From JARBAU01 sp040414675 (GTDB lineage Archaea; Thermoproteota; Nitrososphaeria; Nitrososphaerales; Nitrososphaeraceae): a stretch of DNA of 64,000 bases. The stretch lies in the NCBI GenBank assembly GCA_040414675.1, contig JBEDUN010000061.1:1-64000 (forward strand), written 5' to 3'. Numbering within the stretch: position 1 is the first letter of the stretch; each line of letters starts with the position of its first letter. Under the pieces are notes generated by a model, which had not been told where the DNA came from, did not search any database, and worked only from the letters and a program-made list of their open reading frames with translations. This document shows, one piece after another, positions 16,723 through 26,864 of this stretch. The position numbers were made by a program, and so were the translations under genes.

Positions 16723-17691
16723 TTGGTACTAGAAAATCAAAAGGTCGCTGTTGTCACAGGTAGCTCATCTGGTATTGGACTAGAGACGATTCTCTTACTA
16801 GCACGTAACGGAATTTGCACCTACGCGACGATAAGGGATTTGAATAAGGCTAATTTGATTAAAAAGATGACTGAAAAGGAAGGTATTCCCCTTAAATTCG
16901 TCGATATGAACGTGAATGAAGACGATTCCGTAATAAGAGCTCTTGAAAAAATACTTGATGAAAGCAAAAGAATTGATTTTTTGATCAATAACGCTGGTTT
17001 CGGCCTATTTGGTGCTCTAGAAGATCTATCAATTGAGAATATAAAAAAACAATTTGAGACAAATTTCTTCGGTGCCGTTAGAACAATCCAGCAAGTGCTT
17101 CCCAGAATGAGAATTCAAAAGAACGGAATCATAGTAAATATCTCCTCCTTGGCCGGTTATGTCGGTTTCCCAACACAATCTGCATATGCTAGTACAAAGT
17201 TTGCTTTGGAGGGATTATGTGAATCTTTGGCTTACGAGGTGGAGCCGTACGGAATAAAAGTAGTTCTCGTTGAACCTGGCATAATTAAGACCAAATTTGT
17301 AGAGAACATGATGATCCCAGTTAATACTCGATTGATTTCATCTTCGCTTTTGATAAATTCAGATAGCTCGTCATCTGCAGAGATCCCCTCAACAAGCACT
17401 ACAAATTCAAACAGTTCTGACGATAATAAATCTCCGAGAGAGATTACCGAGTATGCCGATGTAGTCAAACGATTTCTATCTCATTACTATTACGGCGTGA
17501 GAAATGGACCAGATCCTAAACAAGTTGCGGAAGTGATATTTGAGAGCATTAAGAGATCAGCTGCCCCAACTAACAGAGGGAATTTCTTTAGATATCCAGT
17601 AGGCCAAGATGCAAAATTCTATTTGGAAGCAAAGAAGAAAATGAATGACTCTGAGCTACATTCTTTGGTGGCCCAAAGGACTCTCTCATAA
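16723..17691 (+). CDS. Short-chain dehydrogenase/reductase
   Basis: A TTG-started 322-residue SDR. The cofactor motif is TGSSSGIG at 12-19, the NNAG motif lies at 89-92, the catalytic Ser near 141-142 and the Tyr-Lys pair is Y155/K159 in YASTK. A low-complexity Ser/Asn insert (about 203-238, SSSLLINSDSSSSAEIPSTS) is unusual within the C-terminal half and may be a surface loop. The substrate is unknown and the length is above the usual 250 because of this insert. A 10-bp stem (17742-17751 with 17765-17774) follows the gene. Confidence 0.9.
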   Translation: MVLENQKVAVVTGSSSGIGLETILLLARNGICTYATIRDLNKANLIKKMTEKEGIPLKFVDMNVNEDDSVIRALEKILDESKRIDFLINNAGFGLFGALEDLSIENIKKQFETNFFGAVRTIQQVLPRMRIQKNGIIVNISSLAGYVGFPTQSAYASTKFALEGLCESLAYEVEPYGIKVVLVEPGIIKTKFVENMMIPVNTRLISSSLLINSDSSSSAEIPSTSTTNSNSSDDNKSPREITEYADVVKRFLSHYYYGVRNGPDPKQVAEVIFESIKRSAAPTNRGNFFRYPVGQDAKFYLEAKKKMNDSELHSLVAQRTLS

Positions 17692-18127
17692 CATACATAA
17701 CGAAGCAGGATCAGACCTGAACTATTGCCGATGATGATAAATCTATTAGACGAGTTGAGATTCTGTCTAGTAGATAATCGATCCTAATAGGTGAAGTGAA
17801 TTCTACAACAAATAAACATAATCGTAATTAATTAAAAGAGAATTAGTCGGTACCTAATGTTTCCAAAATTGAATATATTGTCTTATGACGTACTCTTGTG
17901 ATACTTTAATAAATATTCTGACAATATTATTGTCGCAATAATATGACACATTATTATACGAAGTCATAAGTTACTTTCTACGTAAATACTATCTGAACAG
18001 AACGTAGGGCTTAAAGATTCATGTCTAGAATCTGCATTACATAGTAGTGACTCCAAATATTAACAACATAGTAGGTAGTTAGATATAATTTTAATACATC
18101 TTACCATTAACAAATAACAGCACACAT
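17692..18127. other. Intergenic region with a hairpin
   Basis: TCTATTAGAC at 17742-17751 pairs with GTCTAGTAGA at 17765-17774 with one G-T pair. It lies 50 bases after the SDR stop and may mark its 3' end. The remainder is A+T-rich and should include the promoter of the PH-SHOCT gene. Confidence 0.35.
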
Positions 18128-18775
18128 ATGCCATTGGGATTTGGCAGCGGTAAGAAAAAAAATGCCAATTTATTCACTACAAGTATAAAGAATAGAGAAG
18201 AACTTGCAGAGATAACCAAGATTGCCGGGATGCTAAATTCTGATGAAACAATCCTACTGGTTGCAAAACAATCCAGAATAAAGCCTGGAGGATCTTACAT
18301 GACACCTAATATAATATACGCTACGGATAGAAGAATCATCATAAGAGATCCATATCTTCTGGGACTTAAGGAAAAGATAGTGGATATTCCATACGATATT
18401 ATTACTAGTGTCAAACTTGAGAAGAACATTTTGTCATCTACGATTAGATTCAAAGCACCAGGTCTAGTCAGTTCTACTCGACTAGGGATGATGAAAGAGA
18501 TTATTGATGGACAGGACGATGAAGAAGGTGGAAAAATAGAATCAATTTCAAAGAAAAAAGCTGAGGATCTGATTGAAATAATAAGATCTGGAATGCAAAG
18601 AAGTAAAAAAGTTCATACCCCCACTATACCACTCATTAAAGAGGAATCGTCAAACCGCAGTTTGATATCATCGATAGCTGATGAGTTAGCTAAACTTGGG
18701 AAGTTAAGGGACCAAGGAGTAATTTCAGAAGAAGAATTTGTACAGATGAAGAACAACCTAATAAAAAAAATGTGA
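18128..18775 (+). CDS. PH domain plus SHOCT domain protein
   Basis: A 215-residue soluble protein. The middle (about 35-115) has the bacterial PH-like pattern: GMLNSDETILLVAKQSRI, then IIYATDRRIIIRDPYLLG and VDIPYDIITSVKLEKNILSS. The last 30 residues form a SHOCT helix pair (LAKLGKLRDQGVISEEEF, then MKNNLIKKM). SHOCT domains often mediate oligomerisation. A proteolysis-prone acidic loop (GQDDEEGG) lies near 135. The role is unknown; membrane or envelope stress is a common guess for the family. Confidence 0.8.
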   Translation: MPLGFGSGKKKNANLFTTSIKNREELAEITKIAGMLNSDETILLVAKQSRIKPGGSYMTPNIIYATDRRIIIRDPYLLGLKEKIVDIPYDIITSVKLEKNILSSTIRFKAPGLVSSTRLGMMKEIIDGQDDEEGGKIESISKKKAEDLIEIIRSGMQRSKKVHTPTIPLIKEESSNRSLISSIADELAKLGKLRDQGVISEEEFVQMKNNLIKKM

Positions 18776-19080
18776 TGATGATCATCATAAATTGATATGA
18801 TGAAAATACAATCTTATCATGATACATACATGCCACATTAGGACTTGTATCATAATCTAACCTGACTTATCATTCCTGGTGATATGCTTTCTTGAGTTTT
18901 TGTATAACCAAATAGATTCTTGGGCAGCAAATCAAATTTTATCAAATGTGGGTATATGTGAAATAGAAAGGGTTCTATTCAATTACACCAATCATAAGGT
19001 GTGAGAAGATAATGAGAAAATGAAACGTCAAGGTCAGCGCACTATTCTAGTTATTACCAATTTAGATATGACATACATAT

Positions 19081-19977
19081 TTAGCCCGCCGATGCAAATG
19101 CTCCACTACCACCTGCTGATGCAAATGCACCACTGCTGCCGGATTCCACGGAAATTCCTTCATCATCATTGTTATCATTATCAAAATCATCGTGATAATT
19201 ATGTGAATGGTAATTGTGTTCATAATCCCCATACTCATTATTCGATGAGATAACAATTGTGCTACTTCCTTCATTGTCATCATTATGATTGCTACCATAT
19301 TTGTTACTATTGTGGTAATCATCATAATTATTGGTCCCAACATTCTTATCACCATTGTCATGATTAGAAGATGATTTATGTGAGTCATGGGAATCACTCG
19401 TTCCGAAGTAGTATTCATTATTAGTCTTGTGATGATGATCGCTACTACTGCTCGTCTGGTGATAATTATCTTTACTATTGATACCATTATAATCCTCGTT
19501 ACCCGAAGAAGATTCGTGTTGTACATGTTCGCTATTATCAATGCTTTTAGTAGAATCCCCTGAGGTTGCAGCAGGTGTGATAGGTTGATAGTTTGTAGAC
19601 GTTATAGGTTGAATCAAACTGGTTGGAATAGGTTTAATCGCATCTGTTGCAGATATTGGATAACTGTTTATCTGTTCACTATTGTTATTGTTCGTATAGT
19701 AAGAGGTAGAAGGAGTGATAGGTTGATAATGTGGCTTTAAGGTGGGTTCTAACACACTAGAAGCCAAGTTAGTTCGGTTATCTAGAATTACGGCCGGCTT
19801 TATAGCTTGTGGACCTCCCTTATAATTAGGCAGCACAGGGTTTTGCTGGGCGAAGGCTAAACTGTGGAAACCTGGGATATTAAAAGGTGTATTTAACGAG
19901 AAGCTAAGAGATATCGAAGAGATTAGTGTTAAAACAATGATGAAGAGTTTTAGATCGGTATTGTAATTTGGATACAT
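19081..19977 (-). CDS. Secreted His/Asn/Ser/Asp-rich low-complexity protein
   Basis: A 298-residue protein with a signal peptide (LFIIVLTLISSISLSFSL, cleavage likely after FAQQN near 46). A Thr/Pro/Ser region contains the repeated motif [HN]YQPITP[SA], and a long tract (about 150-275) is dense in His, Asp, Asn, Tyr and Ser. The end is two Gly/Ala copies (GSSGAFASAG and GSGAFASAG). The His/Asp-rich tract could bind metal ions or be simply disordered surface polymer. Two other frames over the same bases are byproducts of its codon bias. Confidence 0.65.
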   Translation of the reverse strand: MYPNYNTDLKLFIIVLTLISSISLSFSLNTPFNIPGFHSLAFAQQNPVLPNYKGGPQAIKPAVILDNRTNLASSVLEPTLKPHYQPITPSTSYYTNNNNSEQINSYPISATDAIKPIPTSLIQPITSTNYQPITPAATSGDSTKSIDNSEHVQHESSSGNEDYNGINSKDNYHQTSSSSDHHHKTNNEYYFGTSDSHDSHKSSSNHDNGDKNVGTNNYDDYHNSNKYGSNHNDDNEGSSTIVISSNNEYGDYEHNYHSHNYHDDFDNDNNDDEGISVESGSSGAFASAGGSGAFASAG

Positions 19978-20579
19978 ACAATATTATACTAGAATCTGTA
20001 GCTACTCAAGAGTATAAAAATAATCAGTACCTAGAATCTGGTAGAAGGATCCAGCTATGTAGATTGCATGATGAGATTAAGTCAGAGGCCAGACATTCAA
20101 ATACCATATCAGGAAGTGAATTATGACTAAAAGAGGCACAAGTGAGTCTGCTCAAAAACATGATGTTAGAATGGTTGAAGTCAATTTGAGATATGTAGTT
20201 TATACTTGCTAGGAATGTGGATGATAAAAGATTAAGAAACAGACTGACCGATTATCAAATGAGGTTATAGGGCAATCTAGTCTGTTGATGTATTCTTCCA
20301 ACCAACTGGATTGAAGAAATGGGTGAGACTTTTCAGAAGATGAGCTTAAGAAACCCCCATTACAAAAACCGTAGGTAAGACGGTATGTACATCATATGGA
20401 AAAAGCAGCATTTGGTCAACTAGCCTAACTTGGCCAGCCTATCAAACTAGACGATAAAAAATATACTAAACTGAACATTCTGCAAAAAATGAAGATGGAT
20501 TCTTATAATAGATCTACTGCATATTATTCTCAATAAAATAAACCTAGGAGCAGAAATTTTTATTTCTTTTAAAATTCTT
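19978..20579. other. Intergenic region with degraded coding-like sequence
   Basis: A 29-codon frame at 20123-20212 (MTKRGTSESAQKHDVRMVEV) ends at TAG where the sequence reads C-stop-E-C-G, as if a Cys pair had been cut by an amber stop. Further protein-like text follows in a second frame. It is probably a decayed small zinc-ribbon gene. Confidence 0.3.
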
Positions 20580-20810
20580 ATGTTCCTTTATTTTCTTATA
20601 TCCTATCATATGAATTTAAGATCTTGGGAATATTTGTGGAAAGCACTTGCAACGATCGGCCTTGCAAATATTGTTATCTTTTTAATGATCATATTTTTCA
20701 CTAACATGCCACATTCATCTTATCTAATTTGGGTTTTTACAGGAATAGAATCTGCTTGTTATATTGGTGTTGTACTTGTTCGTCGTCATATCGTCAAACT
20801 TCTGCGCTAA
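20580..20810 (+). CDS. Small two-helix membrane protein, 76 aa
   Basis: An ATG-started protein with two hydrophobic segments (ATIGLANIVIFLMIIFF and YLIWVFTGIESACYIGVVLV) and a basic C terminus (RRHIVKLLR) predicted to lie inside. No family is recognised. The upstream sequence is A+T-rich and promoter-like. Confidence 0.5.
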   Translation: MFLYFLISYHMNLRSWEYLWKALATIGLANIVIFLMIIFFTNMPHSSYLIWVFTGIESACYIGVVLVRRHIVKLLR

Positions 20811-21606
20811 TTTGAAAGTGAGCTACACATGGTAATGAAATTATAAGTCTATGATATAAAACAAGTTATAGCGATACTATAGATACAGAGATAGACAGAT
20901 GCGTGTTTGCATCTGATTTCTATAGCATATACAGATTACATCTAGGTTGCCTGGGGATCAAGATTTAGTGTTTTGCCAAATTAATTTATGAATTAAAGCT
21001 TAGTATTATTTTTAGTAGGGGCATTTGGAACACCTAATTACTGATAGATAGAGCTTGTCGCAAATACTATTGTAATTGCATTCTGTGCCCTACATAAGAA
21101 GGCTGTCATATGAGCCTTGCTTGAATAGCTGAATAACATCAAAACTTTAAAATAAGGATCAAGTTTGCAATGTCGAATACTAAGCCGATTCTCAGCAGCC
21201 AATAGATCACACAACATACAAATATTATGCTTAACCTTGAAAATAAGAGTCCAAAAACTACCAATAATTCATAGTATATTTCCATTGCTTAGAGGTTTCA
21301 AACAATAACAGAGATATTGCTTATTTCAAACCAGCGCTCCAAGTTTATTATAGATCAAATCGTCGAGTAGAATATACTATTCCTATTCCTCATAAGATAT
21401 GTACTACTATATCAATTATAATTCATATTATTAAGAAACCACTAAATAGTAACGTTGATGGAACTAAATTTGTACTACTAAAATTTAGATCGATTACAAC
21501 AATATGAATCTTTTTTAATATTCGTGATTTGTATATTTCTACTTTTTTATCTTTGTTTTTGGTAAGAACGAACTTTCTTCTTTAGATTCTTCGTAATAAA
21601 CATAAG
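20811..21606. other. Intergenic region, no confident gene
   Basis: A 33-codon minus-strand frame and a short hydrophobic minus-strand frame (around 21120-21230) look mildly protein-like but end in stops. Nothing is supported. This should include regulatory DNA for neither neighbour, because both neighbours point away or converge. Confidence 0.25.
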
Positions 21607-21906
21607 TTACGTTATATGCTCCATTATCCACTCTTTAAACTTTGTAATCGCAAATTCTTCCGCTTGTTTTATAAAAGTTGAGTCTTTAATCTTCCATTGA
21701 TCTTGAGGAATTGAATCAAAAAACTCTTGCATGCACAAAGTAAATCTAAAGCGTAAATTCCTTGGATTCTCAATCATTCCATATCTACTCAATATATTGG
21801 CAATCTTTGCAAATGCAACGTCATAATCTCTTTTATAGGAGGGCATTTCAAAGACCTTGTACAATATGGATATTATCTCATTCAAGTCGCCACGTATGTC
21901 AATCAT
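21607..21906 (-). CDS. Hypothetical helical protein, 99 aa
   Basis: An ATG-started helical protein (LNEIISILYKVFEMPSYKRD, then FIKQAEEFAITKFKEWIMEH) with balanced charge and no signal or Cys pair. It is divergent from the gene at 21998. Family and function are not recognised. Confidence 0.5.
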   Translation of the reverse strand: MIDIRGDLNEIISILYKVFEMPSYKRDYDVAFAKIANILSRYGMIENPRNLRFRFTLCMQEFFDSIPQDQWKIKDSTFIKQAEEFAITKFKEWIMEHIT

Positions 21907-21997
21907 GTGTTATATGTTCTCGTATCCAAACCAGAATTAACATAATAGCTCAATGAGCCAGATATCTACATTACGGTAGAGCTTATTTACTGATACA

Positions 21998-22312
21998 TTG
22001 CTATATATAATGAGGCATAATAATATGGGAGCAGTATTTAGACCTAAGGATTTACCTTCGAGTTGGAGAAAAATAGCTCGAGGGTCTATAAAGGATCTTT
22101 CTCCTGATACTAAAGACAATGTCTTAAAAATAATAGAGTCTTGGGAGGGCGACGAATCAGAAGCAAAACTTGAAAAATTGCTAGGTCATGATAGAGCAGA
22201 GGACTTGATGAAGAAGATTGCTCGAGAAACAACAAAAAGCAAAGACACACTAACTCCTGACCAAAGAAATCAAGTAGTAGACATGTTCAGAGATTCTTTG
22301 ACATTTGACTAA
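21998..22312 (+). CDS. Hypothetical protein, 104 aa
   Basis: An ATG-started, soluble, highly charged protein (SPDTKDNVLKIIESWEGDES, KLEKLLGHDRAEDLMKKIAR). An internal ATG at residue 5 or 10 (MRHNNMGAVFRPKDLP) is an alternative start. The helical, Lys/Glu/Asp-rich composition suggests a small regulatory or protein-binding domain. Not a family I can name. Confidence 0.55.
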   Translation: MLYIMRHNNMGAVFRPKDLPSSWRKIARGSIKDLSPDTKDNVLKIIESWEGDESEAKLEKLLGHDRAEDLMKKIARETTKSKDTLTPDQRNQVVDMFRDSLTFD

Positions 22313-22515
22313 GCATTCGATCCAAACATGAAAAGCAGTAGACTAGTGTGTTTCAATTTTTCACGGTTATATAACAGGAGCCTTCCAATTTACACAGATC
22401 AATAAAAATTGCTAACACGAATACTAATGATAGTTCGAGTTTTGGAAAACTTGATGAATTTCAATTGTATAGAAAAAATCAAACTATGTCGAAATACCAG
22501 AAATAGATTTACATC

Positions 22516-23094
22516 TTATTTCAGATATTTAATTCTCCTTTTATATTCCACCATAGCCAATACCTTAGTTAGCAACATACCAGCAATGAAACCACCGATA
22601 TGTGCAGTAAATGCAATTTGAAGTGCAGTGAATGATCCTATTATAGCAAATACAATTTGAATTAGTAGCCAGTAATAAGCCCTATTGTTTCCAGTAGCAG
22701 CTGCTATTCCCAATACACCAGAGATTGCTCCTGATGCACCTATTAATAGAGTATGACTATTTCCCAAAACGAAAGTTGATATTGCACCATAAAATAGTGC
22801 CCCAACGACTCCTGCGGCCAAATAAATAAAGAGATATCTGATAGATCCAACTGATCTCTCTGCGTAACCACCAAGATATGCCAATGCCAATATGTTAAAG
22901 ACAAGATGTCCAATATTTTCATGTATAAACATCGAAGAGAACAATCGTATTAGAACATCAGCAAATAACGTTGACGTTGAAGTTGGCGATAACACTAAAT
23001 ACAGACGATCAGGGACGAAGCTATAATCGCGTATGATCTGTACTTGTGAATGTGAAATCAACCCAAAAATAAGGATAGTCACATTTAAGATCAC
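22516..23094 (-). CDS. Rhomboid-family intramembrane serine protease
   Basis: A 192-residue membrane protein with the rhomboid signature. The N-terminal loop is HENIGHLVFNILAL, the catalytic Ser is S121 in GASGAISG and the catalytic His is H164 in AHIGGF. About six hydrophobic segments are visible. The GTG start at 23094 falls within the first helix. The open frame extends upstream (LPVVTIAL and more) to a TAG without a usual start codon, so the true start may be an unusual codon or a small frameshift may have occurred. It should cleave single-pass membrane substrates. Confidence 0.85.
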   Translation of the reverse strand: MILNVTILIFGLISHSQVQIIRDYSFVPDRLYLVLSPTSTSTLFADVLIRLFSSMFIHENIGHLVFNILALAYLGGYAERSVGSIRYLFIYLAAGVVGALFYGAISTFVLGNSHTLLIGASGAISGVLGIAAATGNNRAYYWLLIQIVFAIIGSFTALQIAFTAHIGGFIAGMLLTKVLAMVEYKRRIKYLK

Positions 23095-23827
23095 AAGTGC
23101 GATTGTAACTACAGGTAAGCTTGATTTGTTTATGACGATGAATGGAGTTTGTAGATATAAATTGATGTCTAATCCACAAACGATATCGTAATATCTTTTC
23201 TACTAGCCATCAGACCTTATTTTCATTTGTCGTATCATTCTGCATAACAACATGCACATACGGTTGCATTACATCATACTGGAGCTAGATGAATACCATT
23301 GGGTGGTCCAGCGTGATCTTGACAAATGGATCCAAGCTAATCTCTGAATCAAGTTTCAAGAAATCAAAGAAGAGAAGAATCATACTATGCCTTGACCTAT
23401 ACAATGGTATTTGAAAAGGTGGAAATAGTCCAGTTTATCAAGATGATCTACTCGTTACTCTTGGAAATATAGTAAAGGTACAGATTTCCTAGTATTGGAA
23501 GATCAAGATGATAATCTCTTTAGTAAGGTTCAAGTCAAGCTAAAAACTCAAGTCTCAAACCCTCATTAAATAATTTTCAGTCGAAACCAAGTCATAAAAG
23601 TTTTGTGAATGTTTTGGATAATTATGTAAAGAAAGTAATGCACCACATTCTAATCGATTTTCTTTATGATTTGGTCAATAACAAAAATTCAATTATTGGT
23701 CTGGTATTCACTCATCAGTGAATCGTAATTCTCCTTACAAACTTGTTTATCGATTCCTATAGATGCACAATCTTAACTACGACATAGCACATTTCGTTAA
23801 CTCTATTCAATCATAACGCACATATCT
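23095..23827. other. Intergenic region with weak coding-like sequence
   Basis: A 41-codon + strand frame starts at 23289 (MNTIGWSSVILTNGSKL) and stops with TGA, after which coding-like text continues, again suggesting decay. The first 80 bases also hold the possible N terminus of the rhomboid gene. Confidence 0.25.
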
Positions 23828-24565
23828 TTGTCGATGTCTAAAAAATTAGAAAATAGAGTAGCGGTCATCACAGGAGCAACCAGTGGGATGGCTCTTGCCA
23901 CAGCAAAATTATTCGTTGAGGAAGGCGCATATGTCTTTGTCACAGGCCGCAACCAAGAAAGACTCGACAAAGCAGTCAATGAAATCGATAAGAATGTCAC
24001 TGGAGTTCAGGGCGATGCCGGCAATCTTTCTGACCTCGATCGGCTGTTTGAGATAGTCAAAAAAGAGAAGGGTCATATCGACGTTGTCTTTGCTAGCGCT
24101 GGTATATCAGAGATTGATAATCCACTCTGCTCTATTACCGAGAAAGGCTTTGATGATACGTTTAACGTTAACGTTCGTGGGCCTTTGTTTACAGTACGAA
24201 AGGCTCTGCAGCTCATGAAAGACGTGGGGGTCAATCATCCTTAACAGTTGTATTGCGGGAGTAAAAGGTCTTCATGGTTCTACAGCATATAGAGCCAGCA
24301 AGGCAGCTGCACGTTCTTTTGCTAGGACTTGGACTGCAGAGCTCAAAGGAAGAATCAGAGTCAACGTCATTAGTCCTGGTCCTATAGATACAGCAGTGTT
24401 TGAAGGCGATACTCAAGAAAAGACTGCATCATCTCAATAATATCAATTGGTCGATTGGGAAAATCAGAGGAGGTCGCATCTGCTGCGCTGTTTCTTGCAT
24501 CTGATGAGTCTAGCTTTATTACCGGCATCGAGCTATCAATTGATGGCGGTGCAGCGCAAATCTAA
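23828..24565 (+). pseudogene. Short-chain dehydrogenase, broken by two frameshifts
   Basis: From ATG 23828 the frame carries RVAVITGATSGMALATAKLF and ASAGISE-type text, then breaks near 24228 in a GTGGGGGTC run. The next frame gives SIILNSCIAGVKGLHGSTAY, RASKAAARSF (with Y-x3-K) and RIRVNVISPGPIDTAVFEG. A second shift or small deletion near 24425 leads to IGRLGKSEEVASAALFLASD and SFITGIELSIDGGAAQI, ending TAA at 24563-24565. Joined, it is an ordinary 246-residue SDR. Confidence 0.8.
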
Positions 24566-24999
24566 CATTACAGTGCTATCCTGTCAGAAGGCATTTTGCT
24601 GCAGTACAGTAAGATCTACTAATACAAAGTAATGATAAAGAGTATAAAAAAGCAATTCCGATTTGTGGGTTAGATGGCTAGCTGACTAGTTTTCACTAAT
24701 CACTATCAAACAAGGGTTGGCTAGTATGTCATTATTGGTGATGACGAGTTAATAGATTTTGTTAACTCTACATAGACAAACTTTATTATTTCAATTGTAG
24801 AATAAATATATGCCAGTCATATTAATCCATTAATCCATTCATGTACTATAGTACTTATAAAATCGTCTTATTTAGAATATATAGTTACTAATCAGAGGTA
24901 AGGTACTGTATTAAAGAAGCACGTATCTATTACTATAAAGTAACCAGACTTAACGAATTTATATTTCATAATTTAATCAATCGAAGCAGGTATTGAATA

Positions 25000-25671
25000 A
25001 TGAATAAAGATAACAATATAGATAGTAATAATGATAATAATGATAAAAGCTCTATAGGGAAAATTAGATTAGATCACATAATTTCATTTGGTGATGCCAT
25101 TTTTGCCTTTTCGATTACATTTATGGCAATATCGATAGAAATTCCGAACCTTCCAGCAAATAACTTGACTGTGCAACAAATAATTGCTACTCTTTCGGAT
25201 TTGCAACTACAGCTTGAGATCTATGCAATAAGTTTCATGGTAGTTGGCGTATATTGGATTTCATATCATCGCATGTTTAATCAGATAAGATCTTCTCATA
25301 CAGTTTTAGTTTGGCTAAATCTCTTGTTCCTATTTTTCATTACGCTCATATCATTTGCTACCAATATTGATTTTAAATACGGAAACTTGCAGTTCATATT
25401 TCTTATTTATGCGGGAATACTTACTATAACTGGTGCATCGTTGGCGATAATTTGGTTACACGCGTCAAAAGCAAATCTGCTAGATAAATCCATCACCAAG
25501 CTTCAAAGAAGAGTGACGCTCTACGATCTACTTATTCCAGTTGGCATATTCCTGATCTCAATTGGTATTTCATTTATTGATCTTCAGGTTGCTCAATATT
25601 TTTGGATATTAATAATTGCTGTAAAAATAGTAGTACGGAAAATGTATCCAAAATCACTTGAATATAGCTAA
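25000..25671 (+). CDS. TMEM175-type (DUF1211) cation channel protein
   Basis: A 223-residue membrane protein with six hydrophobic segments. The opening RLDHIISFGDAIFAFSIT matches the R-x-x-x-F-[SG]-D-x-x-F-A signature of TMEM175/DUF1211 proteins, in which this helix lines the pore. Gly replaces the usual Ser. The N terminus is Asn/Asp-rich. In bacteria and archaea these form potassium-permeable channels, mostly as tetramers. A TATA-like element (TTTATATTTC) lies about 35 bases upstream. Confidence 0.8.
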   Translation: MNKDNNIDSNNDNNDKSSIGKIRLDHIISFGDAIFAFSITFMAISIEIPNLPANNLTVQQIIATLSDLQLQLEIYAISFMVVGVYWISYHRMFNQIRSSHTVLVWLNLLFLFFITLISFATNIDFKYGNLQFIFLIYAGILTITGASLAIIWLHASKANLLDKSITKLQRRVTLYDLLIPVGIFLISIGISFIDLQVAQYFWILIIAVKIVVRKMYPKSLEYS

Positions 25672-25858
25672 ATAATCTAAAAGATACGAACGGTATTCAA
25701 ATCATTCTAGTAATTGACAAAACTATCTAAAGAATTTGAACTATAGAACTGTAAATAGCGGGATAAATAAATAAATTTTAAAGCCATTTGAATGGTAAAT
25801 ACCTAATCTATAGATATAGCTAGAACCGTAGCCATTTTCGTCGTTATCATCGACGGTC

Positions 25859-26635
25859 TTAGCGATATGGCAACGACTGAATTATTGGTTTAATACCAGT
25901 AATGGCCTTATCTATGGGCATATGTGTCGAATAAATGATAAGCGTGTTTGGGCCGCTTATATCCTTCTGGGAGGTATTACTTACAAAGTTGTTACTTGAA
26001 ATGACTTGGAATCCAGCAGATGTAAAATCTGATTTGTATTTGGCTAAAGAATTGGTAGGAACAAAGATGCCTCCCACAGTGAGATCACCCGTGGCTTGTA
26101 CATTCCCGTCAACCTTTATGGATCCCTTCATTGGATCATATTTATCATCAGAGACACTATAGGATCCAGGATCAAGTACCTTAGTGTCTGAGCCACCAGG
26201 ATGCTTAATAGGTATAGTTTGCCATACCACTTGATTAGTTTTATTATCTTTTAACAGCTCAATATGGATATGATTAGGATCTCCATGAACAAATGCAATG
26301 TTAGTTCCCTTGGGTATAATAAGATGGGTTGGAATGTAGTTCGCATTTTTTAGGCTAATGGTCTTATCATCCGATAGAGGGTGATGTGCTTCATCTGGTA
26401 TATATATTAAGAATCCTTTAACAGAAGACGGTAATAACATGGTGCCTGTATCAAACACAGATTTAGCAGTTGGCACCTCGTTACCAGCAGCAGTACCATT
26501 GGATACATCCAATGCAAATGCATTAGGAAGAAAGGCAATAGAGGTAGAAGTAGATGCTAAGGATAATATTATAACCAAGGATGCAGTGAATGCAGTCAAC
26601 ATTATAACATGTTCTGACTTGTTAAAGAGTGACAT
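25859..26635 (-). CDS. Secreted cupredoxin-like protein (short form)
   Basis: A 258-residue paralogue of the protein at 13298-14182. The signal peptide is at about 10-42 (MLTAFTASLVIILSLASTST, FALDVSNG). The core is IYIPDEAHHPL, HLIIPKGTNIAFVHGDPNHI, an HIHIEL pair, GSYSVSDDKYDPMKGSIKV and a final NTLIIYSTHMPIDKAI. The shared DEAH, PTxLIIPxGT and KYxxMKGxxxV motifs show common descent. Like its relative, it lacks the Cys-x-His ligands of blue copper proteins, while His pairs and Met remain. Likely an extracellular metal-binding or electron-transfer relative. Confidence 0.65.
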   Translation of the reverse strand: MSLFNKSEHVIMLTAFTASLVIILSLASTSTSIAFLPNAFALDVSNGTAAGNEVPTAKSVFDTGTMLLPSSVKGFLIYIPDEAHHPLSDDKTISLKNANYIPTHLIIPKGTNIAFVHGDPNHIHIELLKDNKTNQVVWQTIPIKHPGGSDTKVLDPGSYSVSDDKYDPMKGSIKVDGNVQATGDLTVGGIFVPTNSLAKYKSDFTSAGFQVISSNNFVSNTSQKDISGPNTLIIYSTHMPIDKAITGIKPIIQSLPYR

Positions 26636-26864
26636 AAAAAATTAGCTAGCACCTCGGATATTTAAATCATAGAGATTATTTTGACTGAATAACAATCAAT
26701 TTTGCATTTAGAATAAAAATTACAAAAATGATTCGATATATTCGACGAATGTATCGTAGATATATTTTGGTAATATAAATAACAAAAGGGATTTTTTCAG
26801 ATCTAGTTTAATATTTTCCATTCATAGTTCCACTAGGGATAAATAGTATCTACGATGAGTCACA

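Noticed and set aside
19020..19541. Plus and minus frames overlapping the His/Asp-rich gene
   Set aside because: They arise from the biased codons of the secreted protein and show only Met/Ile/His runs.
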